Part shown: positions 49,934 through 60,428 of the stretch, one piece after another
Numbering within the stretch: position 1 is the stretch's first letter
Layout of the letters: each line of letters opens with the position of its first letter
Assembly: GCF_000026145.1 (NCBI RefSeq)
Contig: NC_009445.1
Coordinates: 1,054,001 to 1,118,000 of the forward strand
Direction of reading: 5' to 3'
DNA from: Bradyrhizobium sp. ORS 278
Lineage (GTDB): Bacteria; Pseudomonadota; Alphaproteobacteria; Rhizobiales; Xanthobacteraceae
DNA length: 64,000 bases
Translations under genes and position numbers: made by a program
The notes under the pieces: generated by a model
Database searches by the model: none
Told to the model about the DNA's origin: nothing
What the model saw: the letters and a program-made list of their open reading frames with translations, nothing else

Positions 49934-50695
49934 GTGAACGTGATGGACACCCGCGCGACCTCGTCGCTGCTCTATCTCGATGGCGTGCACGTCTCCTTCG
50001 ACGGTTTCCATGCCATCAACAATCTCTCGCTGACGCTCGAGCCCGGCGAGATGCGCGCCATTATCGGCCCGAACGGCGCCGGCAAGACCACGATGATGGA
50101 CATCATCACCGGCAAGACCAAGCCCGACGAGGGCACGGTCCTGTTCGACGGCAAGACGGATCTCACCCGGCTGGACGAGACCCGCATCGCCGAGCTCGGC
50201 ATCGGCCGCAAGTTCCAGAAGCCGACGGTGTTCGAGAGCCAGTCGGTCGAGGACAATCTGCTGCTCGCGCTCAACGTCGATCACAGCGTCAAGGGCACGC
50301 TGTTCTGGCGCGGCTCGAAGGGCGAGGCGGAGCAGATCGACAAGGTGCTCGAGACCGTGCGGCTGAAGGATGTCCGGCGCAAGCTCGCCGGCAGCCTGTC
50401 GCATGGCCAGAAGCAGTGGCTGGAGATCGGCATGCTGCTGGCCCAGGATCCGAAGCTCTTGCTGGTCGACGAGCCGGTCGCGGGCATGACCGATGTCGAG
50501 ACGCACCAGACCGCCGAACTGCTCAAGGAGATCAATCGGGATCATACCGTCATGGTCGTCGAGCACGACATGACGTTCGTGCGCGAGCTCGGCGTCAAGG
50601 TCACCTGCCTGCACGAAGGCACGGTGCTGGCCGAGGGCACCATCGACCAGGTGTCGTCGAACGATCGTGTGATCGAAGTGTATCTGGGGCGCTAA
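49934..50695 (+). CDS. urtD: Urea ABC transporter, ATPase UrtD
   Basis: 253 residues from GTG 49934, which has GGAG seven bases ahead; GTG 49940 and ATG 49943 are alternatives. Walker A is GPNGAGKTT, the signature SLSHGQKQWLEIG with His in place of the second Gly as usual for UrtD, and Walker B LLVDEPVAGMTD. One of two ATPases that drive urea uptake. Confidence 0.94.
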   Translation: MNVMDTRATSSLLYLDGVHVSFDGFHAINNLSLTLEPGEMRAIIGPNGAGKTTMMDIITGKTKPDEGTVLFDGKTDLTRLDETRIAELGIGRKFQKPTVFESQSVEDNLLLALNVDHSVKGTLFWRGSKGEAEQIDKVLETVRLKDVRRKLAGSLSHGQKQWLEIGMLLAQDPKLLLVDEPVAGMTDVETHQTAELLKEINRDHTVMVVEHDMTFVRELGVKVTCLHEGTVLAEGTIDQVSSNDRVIEVYLGR

Positions 50696-50699
50696 TTCG

Positions 50700-51395
50700 A
50701 TGTTGGACGTCAAGGACATCAACCTCTATTACGGCGCCGCCCAGGCGCTGCGCGGCGTCTCGATCGCGGCGGAGCCTGGCAAGGTCACCTGCGTGCTCGG
50801 CCGCAATGGCGTCGGCAAGACCTCGCTGCTGCGGGCCCTGGTCGGGCAGTATCCGCTGGCGTCGGGCAGCATCACCTTCGACGGCGCCGATATCACGCAT
50901 CTCAAGCCTTACGAGCGGGCGCGCAAGGGCATCGGCTTCGTGCCGCAGGGGCGCGAGATCTTCCCGCTGTTGACGGTCGAGGAGAATCTCAAGACCGGCT
51001 TCGGCCCTCTCAAGCGCGCCGATCGCAGCATCCCCGACGACGTGTTCTCGCTGTTCCCGGTGCTGCAGTCGATGCTCGGCCGCCGCGGCGGCGACCTCTC
51101 CGGCGGCCAGCAGCAGCAGCTCGCGATCGGCCGGGCCATGGTGATGCGGCCGAAGTTGCTGCTGCTGGACGAGCCGACGGAGGGCATCCAGCCGTCGATC
51201 ATCAAGGACATCGGCCGGGCCATTTCGTATCTGCGCAATCTCGGCAGCATCGCCATCGTCCTGGTCGAGCAGTATCTCGACTTTGCCTGCGAACTCGGCG
51301 ACAACTTCGCGGTGATGGATCGCGGCGCGGTGAAGTTCACCTGCACGCGCGCCAATCTCGACCAGGCCGAGATCAGCCGCCAGATGGCGCTGTGA
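50700..51395 (+). CDS. urtE: Urea ABC transporter, ATPase UrtE
   Basis: 231 residues, LivF-like. Walker A GRNGVGKTS, signature LSGGQQQQLAIGRAM and Walker B LLLLDEPTEGIQPS. It starts four bases after urtD and closes the transporter set. The urease genes follow after 58 bases with no terminator, so import and breakdown of urea may share RNA. Confidence 0.95.
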   Translation: MLDVKDINLYYGAAQALRGVSIAAEPGKVTCVLGRNGVGKTSLLRALVGQYPLASGSITFDGADITHLKPYERARKGIGFVPQGREIFPLLTVEENLKTGFGPLKRADRSIPDDVFSLFPVLQSMLGRRGGDLSGGQQQQLAIGRAMVMRPKLLLLDEPTEGIQPSIIKDIGRAISYLRNLGSIAIVLVEQYLDFACELGDNFAVMDRGAVKFTCTRANLDQAEISRQMAL

Positions 51396-51453
51396 TCGTC
51401 ATTGAGTTCTAAGGGCGCGGTCTCGCCGCGTCCGGTCCCAGGGGAGGGGATCG

Positions 51454-52290
51454 ATGCGGGCCGATCCCGCCAGCGCCGCCGCCGATATTTTCGAGGCCAA
51501 TCGCGCCCGCGGCGCGGTGCGCTTCGACCTGCGGCTGCAGGACGGCGTGACTCGGCGCCATCATCTGCACGAGTCGGGCTCGCTGCGCGTGCGCTTTCCC
51601 TCGCCGGAGGATGACGGTCTCTCGGCGATGTTCGTCAACACGGCCGGCGGCATTGCGGGCGGTGACCGTTTCGCCATTGAGGTTGCAGCCGGCGAAGGCA
51701 GCCGCGTGACGTTATCCAGCGCTGCCGCCGAGAAGGTCTACCGCGCGCCGGGCACGCCGGCCGAGCTGGCCATTGCGCTGAGGGCCGCCGACAGCGCGCA
51801 CATCTCCTGGCTGCCCCAGGAGACCATTCTGTTCGATCGCGCCCGCATTCACCGCCGCATGGACATCGATCTTGCTGAAACTGCCTCGCTGCTGCTGTGC
51901 GAGATCGTCGTGTTCGGCCGCACCGCGATGGGCGAGCGCATGCGTGAGGGCGAGTTCGTCGACCGCTGGCGGCTGCGGCGTGGCGGCAAGCTCGTATTCG
52001 CCGAGACCGTGCGGCTCGACGGCGACATCGGTGACAAGCTGGCACAGCCGGCGATCGCCAATGGCGCGACCGCGATCGGCACCGCGCTGATCGTGCCCGG
52101 CGACGGCGCGCTGGTCGAGCGCATCCGAGAGAGCCTGCCGGCCTCCCGTGGGGAGGCCGGGCTGTCCGCCTGGAATGGATTTGCAATGGCGCGTTTCTGT
52201 GCCCAAGATGCCGCGAGCCTGCGCGCCGACATGATGGCCGTGCTCGGCTGCGCCTCCGCCGTGCCGCTGCCGCGGCTGTGGCTCAATTAG
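51454..52290 (+). CDS. ureD: Urease accessory protein UreD
   Basis: 278 residues. UreD scaffolds nickel delivery to the urease apoprotein together with UreF and UreG. Diagnostic segments are FVNTAGGIAGGDRFAIEV, LSSAAAEKVYRAPG and ISWLPQETILFDRARIHRRM. A GGGGAGGGG ribosome site precedes the ATG. It heads the urease gene group and ends 48 bases before ureA. Confidence 0.94.
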   Translation: MRADPASAAADIFEANRARGAVRFDLRLQDGVTRRHHLHESGSLRVRFPSPEDDGLSAMFVNTAGGIAGGDRFAIEVAAGEGSRVTLSSAAAEKVYRAPGTPAELAIALRAADSAHISWLPQETILFDRARIHRRMDIDLAETASLLLCEIVVFGRTAMGERMREGEFVDRWRLRRGGKLVFAETVRLDGDIGDKLAQPAIANGATAIGTALIVPGDGALVERIRESLPASRGEAGLSAWNGFAMARFCAQDAASLRADMMAVLGCASAVPLPRLWLN

Positions 52291-52338
52291 ACGTTTACCA
52301 ACTGACGATTATCCAGAAGCGATCACCAGAGAAGCCGC

Positions 52339-52641
52339 ATGAACCTGTCTCCCCGCGAAAAGGACAAGCTCCTGATCTCGATGGCCGCCATCGTGGCCCG
52401 CCGCAGGCTCGAGCGCGGCGTGAAGCTTAACCATCCCGAGGCGGTCGCCATCATCTCCGACTTCATCCTGGAAGGCGCGCGGGATGGCCGCACCGTGGCC
52501 GAACTGATGCAGTCAGGCGCCCAGGTTCTGACCCGCGATCAGGTGATGCCCGGCATCCCCGAGATGATCCACGACATCCAGGTCGAGGCGACGTTCCCGG
52601 ACGGCACCAAGCTCGTCACGGTGCACGAGCCGATCCGGTGA
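52339..52641 (+). CDS. ureA: Urease gamma subunit
   Basis: 100 residues, the normal length. [20 protein letters not shown] opens the protein, then [20 protein letters not shown] and [20 protein letters not shown]. It forms the (alpha beta gamma) unit with UreB and UreC. A dispersed palindromic repeat follows directly, separating it from ureB. Confidence 0.97.
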   Translation: MNLSPREKDKLLISMAAIVARRRLERGVKLNHPEAVAIISDFILEGARDGRTVAELMQSGAQVLTRDQVMPGIPEMIHDIQVEATFPDGTKLVTVHEPIR

Positions 52642-52662
52642 GGCGAGCCCAACTCTTTCGAT

Positions 52663-52748
52663 CGTCATGCCCGGGCTTGACCCGGGCATCCACGCTCTTC
52701 GATCTCAATGGAAAGACGTGGGTGGCCGGGTCAAGCCCGGCCATGACG
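52663..52748. repeat. Dispersed palindromic repeat inside the urease operon
   Basis: Left arm CGTCATGCCCGGGCTTGACC from 52663 and right arm GGTCAAGCCCGGCCATGACG ending at 52748 form an 86-base double hairpin of the same family as 8680-8765. It fills most of the 131-base gap between ureA and ureB. It has no T-run, so read-through is expected, but it could stabilise or process the RNA. Confidence 0.8.
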
Positions 52749-52772
52749 CAGTGGAAACCTGCGAGGTAACAG

Positions 52773-53078
52773 ATGATCCCCGGCGAACTCTTCATCCAGG
52801 ACGGCGAGATCGAGCTCAATGCCGGCCGCAAGACGGTGACCATTTCGGTCGCCAACACCGGCGACCGGCCGATCCAGGTCGGCTCGCACTACCATTTCTT
52901 CGAGACGAACCCGGCGCTGAAGTTCGATCGCAAGAAGGCCAGGGGCATGCGGCTCGACATCGCCGCCGGCACCGCGGTGCGCTTCGAGCCGGGCCAGACC
53001 CGCGACGTGCAGCTGGTGGCGCTCGCCGGCAAGCGCATGGTCTATGGCTTCCGCGGCGACGTCATGGGCAAGCTGTAG
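52773..53078 (+). CDS. ureB: Urease beta subunit
   Basis: 101 residues: [20 protein letters not shown], then [20 protein letters not shown] and [20 protein letters not shown]. Length and motifs are those of bacterial UreB. A GAGGTAACAG ribosome site lies just behind the palindromic repeat. It ends four bases before the HD-domain gene. Confidence 0.97.
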   Translation: MIPGELFIQDGEIELNAGRKTVTISVANTGDRPIQVGSHYHFFETNPALKFDRKKARGMRLDIAAGTAVRFEPGQTRDVQLVALAGKRMVYGFRGDVMGKL

Positions 53079-53082
53079 ACCG

Positions 53083-53622
53083 ATGTTGACCGGGTTGCGC
53101 CTCGTCTCCGAAGCGGCCGAGCTGGCGGCACGCCGCCACGCCGGCCAGCAGCGCAAGGGCCGCGACGAGGAGCCCTATGTCAATCATCTCGCCGAGGTGG
53201 CAAACATCCTTGCCGCCACGACTGACGGTGCCGACGCCGAGCTGGTCGCGGCCGGCTGGCTTCACGACACGATCGAGGATACCGACACCACGCGGGATGA
53301 GCTCGCGCAGCGCTTCGGGGCGCGCGTGGCCGGCCTCGTGGAGGAGGTGACCGACGACATGACGTTGCCGAAGAGCGAACGGCGCGCCGTCCAGGTCATT
53401 GCCGCGCCGGCCAAATCCGACGGCGCCAAGCAGATCAAGATCGCCGACAAGATCAGCAACATCCGTGCGCGTGTCTTTTTCGAGCCGGATCTCGAGCAGC
53501 AGCTCGAACTGATGGAGTATGTCGGCTGGGCCGAGCAGGTCGTCGCCGGCTGCCGCGGCGTCAACGCGCGGCTGGATGCGCTGTTCGACGAGACCGTTTC
53601 GAATGCGAGAGGGACGCTGTGA
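53083..53622 (+). CDS. HD-domain phosphohydrolase, SpoT/MESH1-like
   Basis: 179 residues with a stand-alone HD domain. ARRHAGQQRKGRDEEPYVNH gives the first His and Tyr, LVAAGWLHDTIEDTDTT the HD pair, ELAQRFGARVAGLVEEVTDD the following helix and IKIADKISNIRARV the last conserved Asp. This is the hydrolase half of RelA/SpoT, resembling the small MESH1 enzymes that cleave (p)ppGpp or NADPH. There is no synthetase part. It lies four bases behind ureB and overlaps the next gene, inside the urease operon. A link between nitrogen supply and alarmone turnover is possible but unproven. Confidence 0.85.
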   Translation: MLTGLRLVSEAAELAARRHAGQQRKGRDEEPYVNHLAEVANILAATTDGADAELVAAGWLHDTIEDTDTTRDELAQRFGARVAGLVEEVTDDMTLPKSERRAVQVIAAPAKSDGAKQIKIADKISNIRARVFFEPDLEQQLELMEYVGWAEQVVAGCRGVNARLDALFDETVSNARGTL

Positions 53623-54146
53623 GCGGCTTGGCGCGTATGTCCTCGGCGGCCGTCTACAGCCTGTGCGCGGCATTGGCAATTGCAGGGCTTACTGCTGCCT
53701 CGGCAGCGGACGACCGGCGCTGGCGCGTATTTGAGCATGACGAGGGGGCGCTGCTGTCGCCCAGTCGGAGCGACGAGGCGACGGACGATGTCGGCTCGCC
53801 ATCATTCCGCTGCAAGGCTAAGTCCGGGACCATGACTGCCACAGGCGAGGCCAGCCAGGAGCTACGTAACGCGGTTGCGGATCTTCTGCGCTCGAACGGA
53901 TATCCGCACGTCGAGATGGCGCCGGCGAGTCGTTACGGGCAAACCCTCCTGAACGTTTCCTATAGCGAGGCCGGATCGGTCTGGGAGTACAGCTTCGAGT
54001 TGGAGGCGGATGCGCCTTCTTTCGAGGCTTTCAAGCGCACCGGACGCCTGACATTCAAGGTCGGCAAGACCACCATCCGCGAAGAGCTCAAGCCTGGTCT
54101 CGAGAACGTCGCCAAGTTTCAATCGATTTGCGCACGCCCGAAATGA
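53619..54146 (+). CDS. Small exported protein of unknown function in the urease operon
   Basis: 175 residues. The GTG overlaps the HD gene stop and has GAGAGGG ahead; ATG 53637 is an alternative. A signal peptide (about 8-30) ends TAASAADDR. The mature part of about 145 residues has one Cys near the front (FRCKAKSG) and one at the end (ICARPK), which may pair. Its middle, VSYSEAGSVWEYSFELEADA, looks beta-rich. I recognise no family. The ureC gene begins 43 bases later. Confidence 0.7.
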   Translation: MSGLARMSSAAVYSLCAALAIAGLTAASAADDRRWRVFEHDEGALLSPSRSDEATDDVGSPSFRCKAKSGTMTATGEASQELRNAVADLLRSNGYPHVEMAPASRYGQTLLNVSYSEAGSVWEYSFELEADAPSFEAFKRTGRLTFKVGKTTIREELKPGLENVAKFQSICARPK

Positions 54147-54189
54147 GCGGTGCGCTATAAAAATTGAGAGCTAGAGGCTGGAGCACGAA

Positions 54190-55905
<1,716 letters not shown>

Positions 55906-55909
55906 GCTT

Positions 55910-55943
55910 CTCCCGGTACACAAAACCAGAAACGTACCGGGAG
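55910..55943 (+). promoter_or_regulatory. Hairpin masking the ribosome site of the ABM gene
   Basis: CTCCCGGTAC-N14-GTACCGGGAG is a perfect 10-base stem just five bases behind the ureC stop. Its right arm contains GGGAG of the GGGAGG ribosome site of the gene starting at 55953. No T-run follows, so it controls translation or RNA decay rather than ending transcription. Confidence 0.6.
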
Positions 55944-55952
55944 GACTGCCTC

Positions 55953-56252
55953 GTGATCTATGTCGTCGCCACCTTGACCATCAAGCCCGAAACGCGTGCC
56001 GAATTCATCGCCGCCGCCACCGCCTGCATCGAGGGGACCCGCAGGGAACCCGGCAATATTGCCTATGACCTGCATGAGAGCGTCACCGACCCGAGCAGGA
56101 TGGTGTTCGTCGAGCAGTGGGAGAACGCCGAGGCGCTGATCCCGCATCGCGCGACCGAGCACATGAAGACGTTCGGACGCGTGGCGGTGAAGTGCATGGC
56201 GGCGCCGCCCAGGATCGAGATCATTACGCCCGAGAAGGTCGATGTCCGCTGA
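55953..56252 (+). CDS. Antibiotic biosynthesis monooxygenase (ABM) domain protein
   Basis: 99 residues, one ABM/YgiN-like ferredoxin fold: VVATLTIKPETRAEFIAAAT, TRREPGNIAYDLHESVTDPS and MVFVEQWENAEALIPHRATEH. Such small dimeric proteins are quinol or polyketide oxygenases or have no known activity. It starts with GTG, and its ribosome site is locked in a hairpin. It is placed between ureC and ureE, where it has no evident part in urea metabolism. Confidence 0.85.
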   Translation: MIYVVATLTIKPETRAEFIAAATACIEGTRREPGNIAYDLHESVTDPSRMVFVEQWENAEALIPHRATEHMKTFGRVAVKCMAAPPRIEIITPEKVDVR

Positions 56253-56279
56253 GCGGAATTACGAGATGAGGATTTCAGC

Positions 56280-56912
56280 ATGATCCGCGCCACGCGCGTG
56301 CTCGGGCAGCATCGTTGGAAAGAGGCCGCTGCCGATTCCGTCCTGCTCGATTTCGATGATCGGCACCGGCGAAGGTTGGCGATGACCGGCACGCGCGGGC
56401 TGGAATTCCTGCTCGATCTCGAGCACGCGACCGCGCTTCGGGGCGGCGATGCGCTCGTGCTGGAGGATGGCCGGCTGATCGAGGTGGTCGCCGCTGCTGA
56501 GCCGCTGCTCGAGATCCGCGCCGGCGATCCGCATCATTTGGTGCGGCTCGCCTGGCATCTCGGCAACCGGCATCTGCCGACCCAGATCATGGCCAAGAGC
56601 CTGCGCATCCGCCGCGACCACGTCATCGAGGCGATGGTGAAGGGTCTTGGCGCGCGCGTCATCGAGATCGAGGCGCCGTTCGATCCGGAAGGCGGCGCCT
56701 ACGCCGAGCCCAGCCATGCGCATGGCGATCACGATCACGATCATCATGGCCATGATCACCACGGCCACGATCACACCAGTCATGATCACGCGCATCACAG
56801 CCACGCGCATCATGATCATGACCACGGCCATGCGCACGACGATCACGTGCATGACGAGCATTGCGGCCACGACCACCATCACGGTCATTCCCATGCTCAT
56901 GACCACAAATGA
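56280..56912 (+). CDS. ureE: Urease nickel chaperone UreE with long His-rich tail
   Basis: 210 residues. The N-terminal peptide-binding domain (about 1-75) and metal domain (about 76-145) are normal, with [14 protein letters not shown] containing the conserved nickel-binding His. From about 148 the chain becomes a tail of His, Asp and Gly in which I count 33 histidines (for example [15 protein letters not shown]). This stores nickel and hands it to UreG. The last 14 bases overlap ureF. Confidence 0.95.
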   Translation: MIRATRVLGQHRWKEAAADSVLLDFDDRHRRRLAMTGTRGLEFLLDLEHATALRGGDALVLEDGRLIEVVAAAEPLLEIRAGDPHHLVRLAWHLGNRHLPTQIMAKSLRIRRDHVIEAMVKGLGARVIEIEAPFDPEGGAYAEPSHAHGDHDHDHHGHDHHGHDHTSHDHAHHSHAHHDHDHGHAHDDHVHDEHCGHDHHHGHSHAHDHK

Positions 56913-57621
56913 TGCGGGACGTATCCCGTCCGCTGCCGGCGGTGCGGAGCTGGCCGCGCTGTACCGGCTGCTGACCTGGCTGTCGCCGGCGTTCCCGATC
57001 GGCGGCTTCTCCTATTCCAGCGGACTGGAATGGGCCGTCGAAGCCGGCGATATCTGCGACGCGGCGGCTCTGCGCGGCTGGCTCGCGACGATGCTCACCG
57101 ATGGCTCGGGCTTCTGTGACGCCGCCTTTCTCGTGCACGCGCACCGGGCGACCGAACTGGACGACATCAAGCGCCTGAGCGAGGTCGCCGAGCTCGCCGC
57201 GGCCTTCGTGCCGTCGCGCGAGCGGCAGCTCGAAACCGCCGCCCAGGGACGCGCCTTCATCGAGATCGCGCGGTCCGCCTGGAGTTGCGCCGGCCTCGAC
57301 GAGGCGGTGGCGCAATGCGACGTCGTCGTCTACCCGGTGGCCGTGGGGATGGTCGGCGCGCTTCACGGCGTGCCTCTGGAACCGCTGCTGCATGGCTTTC
57401 TGCACGCCCTGGTGTCGAACTGGATTTCCGCGGGCAGCCGGCTCGTTCCATTGGGGCAGACCGACAGCCAGCGCGTGCTCGCCGCGCTCGAGCCGGTCGT
57501 CGTTGCGACCGCGGACAGATCTCTCCACGCCTCGCTCGACGACATTGGCAGTGCGACGTTCCGGGCCGACCTCGCCAGCCTTCGTCACGAGACCCAATAC
57601 ACGAGACTGTTTCGGTCTTGA
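56899..57621 (+). CDS. ureF: Urease accessory protein UreF
   Basis: 240 residues from ATG 56899; ATG 56893 two codons earlier is equally possible. All-helical GTPase regulator with [20 protein letters not shown] near the start and the tail [13 protein letters not shown], the conserved C-terminus that contacts UreD and UreG. It begins inside ureE and is followed by 139 bases before ureG. Confidence 0.94.
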   Translation: MTTNDAGRIPSAAGGAELAALYRLLTWLSPAFPIGGFSYSSGLEWAVEAGDICDAAALRGWLATMLTDGSGFCDAAFLVHAHRATELDDIKRLSEVAELAAAFVPSRERQLETAAQGRAFIEIARSAWSCAGLDEAVAQCDVVVYPVAVGMVGALHGVPLEPLLHGFLHALVSNWISAGSRLVPLGQTDSQRVLAALEPVVVATADRSLHASLDDIGSATFRADLASLRHETQYTRLFRS

Positions 57622-57760
57622 CGAAGCAAATCCCGCTCGGCGCAACGGTCGGCGCCGGGCCGTTTCTTGCATCCCGATAATCCGTTAGGACAGCATCGCG
57701 CGTGCTGCGACAGAAATGATGGCTCCATGCAGTCGCGTGGACGACAGAAGGGTAAATGAT

Positions 57761-58384
57761 ATGGCATCGTCTCACGGTCCCCTCCGCGTCGGGGTCGGCG
57801 GACCCGTCGGCTCGGGAAAAACCGCGCTGATGGATCTGCTCTGCAAGTCGATGCGAGAGCGCTACGACATCGCTGCGATCACCAACGACATCTACACGAA
57901 ATGGGATGCGGAATTTCTCGTCCGCTCCGGCTCGTTGACGCCCGACCGCATCGCGGGCGTCGAAACCGGCGGCTGTCCGCACACGGCGATCCGCGAGGAC
58001 GCCTCTATGAACCTGGCCGCGGTCTCAGACATGCGCGCCAAGTTTCCCGGGCTGGATCTCGTGCTGATCGAATCCGGCGGCGACAATCTGGCAGCGACCT
58101 TCTCCCCGGAGCTAGCCGATATCACGATCTACGTGATCGATGTGGCCGCCGGCGACAAGATCCCGTCCAAAGGCGGACCGGGCATCACCCGCTCCGACCT
58201 GCTGGTGATCAACAAGATCGACCTCGCCCCGCATGTCGGCGCCTCTCTGGAGAAGATGGAGACCGATGCGAAGCGGATGCGCGGCGAGCGCCCCTTCGTC
58301 ATGACCAACATGAAGAAGAGCCAAGGTCTCGACCGGATCATCGGCTTCATCGAGGCCAAGGGTGGCCTCAAGCCCAAAGCCTGA
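57761..58384 (+). CDS. ureG: Urease accessory GTPase UreG
   Basis: 207 residues. P-loop [11 protein letters not shown] at about 14-24, the metal-binding CPH in [15 protein letters not shown], and the base-recognition motif [11 protein letters not shown] hydrolysis drives nickel insertion. ATG 57761 is chosen over the start 15 codons upstream. Last gene of the urease block. Confidence 0.96.
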   Translation: MASSHGPLRVGVGGPVGSGKTALMDLLCKSMRERYDIAAITNDIYTKWDAEFLVRSGSLTPDRIAGVETGGCPHTAIREDASMNLAAVSDMRAKFPGLDLVLIESGGDNLAATFSPELADITIYVIDVAAGDKIPSKGGPGITRSDLLVINKIDLAPHVGASLEKMETDAKRMRGERPFVMTNMKKSQGLDRIIGFIEAKGGLKPKA

Positions 58385-58460
58385 GCGGCTGATCTGACCA
58401 TGACTCCGCGGCGTTGCTGAGCGGGTCCTGGTTGCAGACGCAAAAAAGCCTCACCGGGCC

Positions 58461-58485
58461 GGAACAACTTCGGCCCTCGGGTGTT
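58461..58485 (+). promoter_or_regulatory. Possible EcfG-type promoter in front of the stress sensor gene
   Basis: GGAAC at 58461 and TGTT at 58482, 16 bases apart, against the consensus GGAAC-N16/17-CGTT. One base differs. It lies about 190 bases in front of the GTG. The GGGCCG/CGGCCC inverted repeat overlapping it may be chance. Confidence 0.4.
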
Positions 58486-58673
58486 ACTCGCACCCGGAGT
58501 GCGTCCTGCCAAAGGCGTTCGGGCGGCTGATCGACCGCCGGTATTTCGGGAAATGTTTCCGATGATTTCTCCGATCACTTCCGCTCGCCCGAGGTGCGCG
58601 TTACTTGAGTAGCAGGCCGGTTATTGGATGACTCGTCCCCTCCTTCGCCAACCCTTGACCTTAGAGTAAACGA

Positions 58674-60329
58674 GTGCTCCGGCTGGGTGTCATCATCGGT
58701 GTGATTGCGCTACTCGGGACGGCCCTTTCGGGCTTGGCTGCTTACCGCGTCCATGACCAGGAGCTGGCGCTCGACCGCATCGCGCTGGCCCGCGCGATCG
58801 ACGTCCATGCGAGCCTCGTGCAGGACCGGCTGACCGAGCGCGAGCTGCTGGCCCGGGTCGCCTCCGGCCTGTTCCGGGCACCCTCCGTCATCAAGGCCAA
58901 CATGCTCGAGCCGTTGCGCTCGTCGATCTACGCTTTCAAGACGGACTTCGTGGTGGCGTCCTGGATCGCCCGGTTGCGTCCTGACGAACTTCCGGTCGCG
59001 CAGGCCGAGTTGCATCAGGCGGGCTTTTCCAACCCGACGATACGCAGTTACGACGACACCCCGCTCGGTCCGAACGTCGACCACCCGATCGACGTCCTGA
59101 TGGACCTCGAGCCGCGCAATGCTGAAACCTCGCGCCTTCCCGGTAGGGCGCTGGACCGCCAGCCCATCGTCGGTCCGATGCTGGCGCGCGCGATGGCGGA
59201 GGGCAAGCCGGTCGCCTCCGATCCGACGCCGCTGTTGCGGCCCGATGGCCCGGCCGGGATCGTGCTTGCCGCGCCGGTGGTGCCGCAGGGCGCAACCGCG
59301 CCCGCCGGGTTCGTCACGTTTTCCTATGAGATCGGCCCGCTGCTGCTGACCAATGACGATCTCTCGCTCTTCTCGGTCGCATTGAAGGACCCGCGGAACG
59401 CGTCCGACGAGCTGGTCGCCAATGATCAGGGCGCGGTGACAACACGGACGCGGGGGCCGGACGATCCAGCGCCTTCGTCGACCCGCACTGTCGCCTTTGG
59501 CAATCACGATTGGTCGCTGGTGTACTACGCCAAGAGCAATGCGGCCCGGCGAGCCCAGCAGACCGCGGCGATCGTCGGTGTCATTGGTCTCGCGCTGACC
59601 GGCATCATCGGCGGCCTGTTCGGCTATGTCGCATACAACAATCTCCGGCTCAGCCGCGAGATCCAGGTGCGCATCGGCTTCGAGCGGCGCCTCACGGCCG
59701 TGATCGACGAGCTGAACCATCGGGTCAAGAACATCCTCGCTGTGATCCAGTCGATCGTGACGCGTACGCTCCGGCATGGCAGCGACATCGATGTGGCTCG
59801 CGAGCTATTGATCGGGCGCATCCATGCGATGTCGAACGTGGTCACGCTCCTGAGCGAGAGCCAGTGGCAAGGTGTCCAGCTGCGCGGCCTGTTCGAGGCG
59901 CGTGCCATTCCTCATGCCGAGCGGATTGCCGTCAGCGGGCCGGATATCACCGTCAGCGCGCGGGCCGCGCAGAGCCTCTCGCTGCTATTTTTCGAGCTCG
60001 CGTCGCACTCCGACGAAGGCCTCTCGCTGGTTGGCAAGCATCCGCACATCACCGCGAAATGGGAGGTGACCGGCGACGAGCCCAACGCGGTGTTCAACTT
60101 CCGCTGGGAGGAGCGCAACACGAGCGAGGCGACGCGGCGTCCCGACAGTGATTTCGGCCTGATCCTGCTCGACCGGGTGGCGCCCGAGGCGCTCGGCGGC
60201 GCCTCGAAGCGCTTCTTTACCGAAGGCAGCTATGTCTATGAGCTCACCGCGCCGATGGAGACGGTCGTCGACATGACCGAGCGCGATCGGACGGAGCAGT
60301 TTTCCGCACCGGTCCGTCCGCCCAAGTGA
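58674..60329 (+). CDS. CHASE-domain HWE/HisKA_2-like sensor, possible PhyR phosphatase
   Basis: 551 residues, inner membrane. Helix 1 (about 4-24), a periplasmic CHASE-like sensor (about 30-290), helix 2 (about 296-321) and a cytoplasmic HisKA_2 part with the phospho-acceptor His349 in ELNHRVKN. In the ATPase domain the N-box, normally ELATNAxKYG, reads ELASHSDEG (441-449), so the Mg-binding Asn is His445, and only FGLILLDR recalls the G-box. A kinase without that Asn is doubtful. PhyP in Sphingomonas, a related protein next to phyR, works as a PhyR phosphatase. GTG 58674 is the first possible start. It is next to ecfG and ends in a shared terminator. Confidence 0.82.
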   Translation: MLRLGVIIGVIALLGTALSGLAAYRVHDQELALDRIALARAIDVHASLVQDRLTERELLARVASGLFRAPSVIKANMLEPLRSSIYAFKTDFVVASWIARLRPDELPVAQAELHQAGFSNPTIRSYDDTPLGPNVDHPIDVLMDLEPRNAETSRLPGRALDRQPIVGPMLARAMAEGKPVASDPTPLLRPDGPAGIVLAAPVVPQGATAPAGFVTFSYEIGPLLLTNDDLSLFSVALKDPRNASDELVANDQGAVTTRTRGPDDPAPSSTRTVAFGNHDWSLVYYAKSNAARRAQQTAAIVGVIGLALTGIIGGLFGYVAYNNLRLSREIQVRIGFERRLTAVIDELNHRVKNILAVIQSIVTRTLRHGSDIDVARELLIGRIHAMSNVVTLLSESQWQGVQLRGLFEARAIPHAERIAVSGPDITVSARAAQSLSLLFFELASHSDEGLSLVGKHPHITAKWEVTGDEPNAVFNFRWEERNTSEATRRPDSDFGLILLDRVAPEALGGASKRFFTEGSYVYELTAPMETVVDMTERDRTEQFSAPVRPPK

Positions 60330-60370
60330 CGGCGTGACTCCTTCTTTGTACTCGTTCTTCCAACGCAAAA

Positions 60371-60409
60371 GAGGCGGCCGCCGCGAGGAGGCCGCCTCCT
60401 TCTCTTTTT
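60371..60409. terminator. Bidirectional terminator between sensor gene and ecfG
   Basis: GAGGCGGCC at 60371-60379 pairs with GGCCGCCTC at 60390-60398, followed by CTTCTCTTTTT. The left side AAAA gives a shorter T-run for the minus strand. It serves the two convergent genes. Confidence 0.8.
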
Positions 60410-60428
60410 ACAGAATGCGGTAGTGGCG

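Noticed and set aside
56647..56898. Extension of ureF upstream into the ureE tail
   Set aside because: The extra peptide (Met, Ile, Thr repeats) is the His/Asp codon tract read in a shifted frame. UreF proteins begin near 56899.
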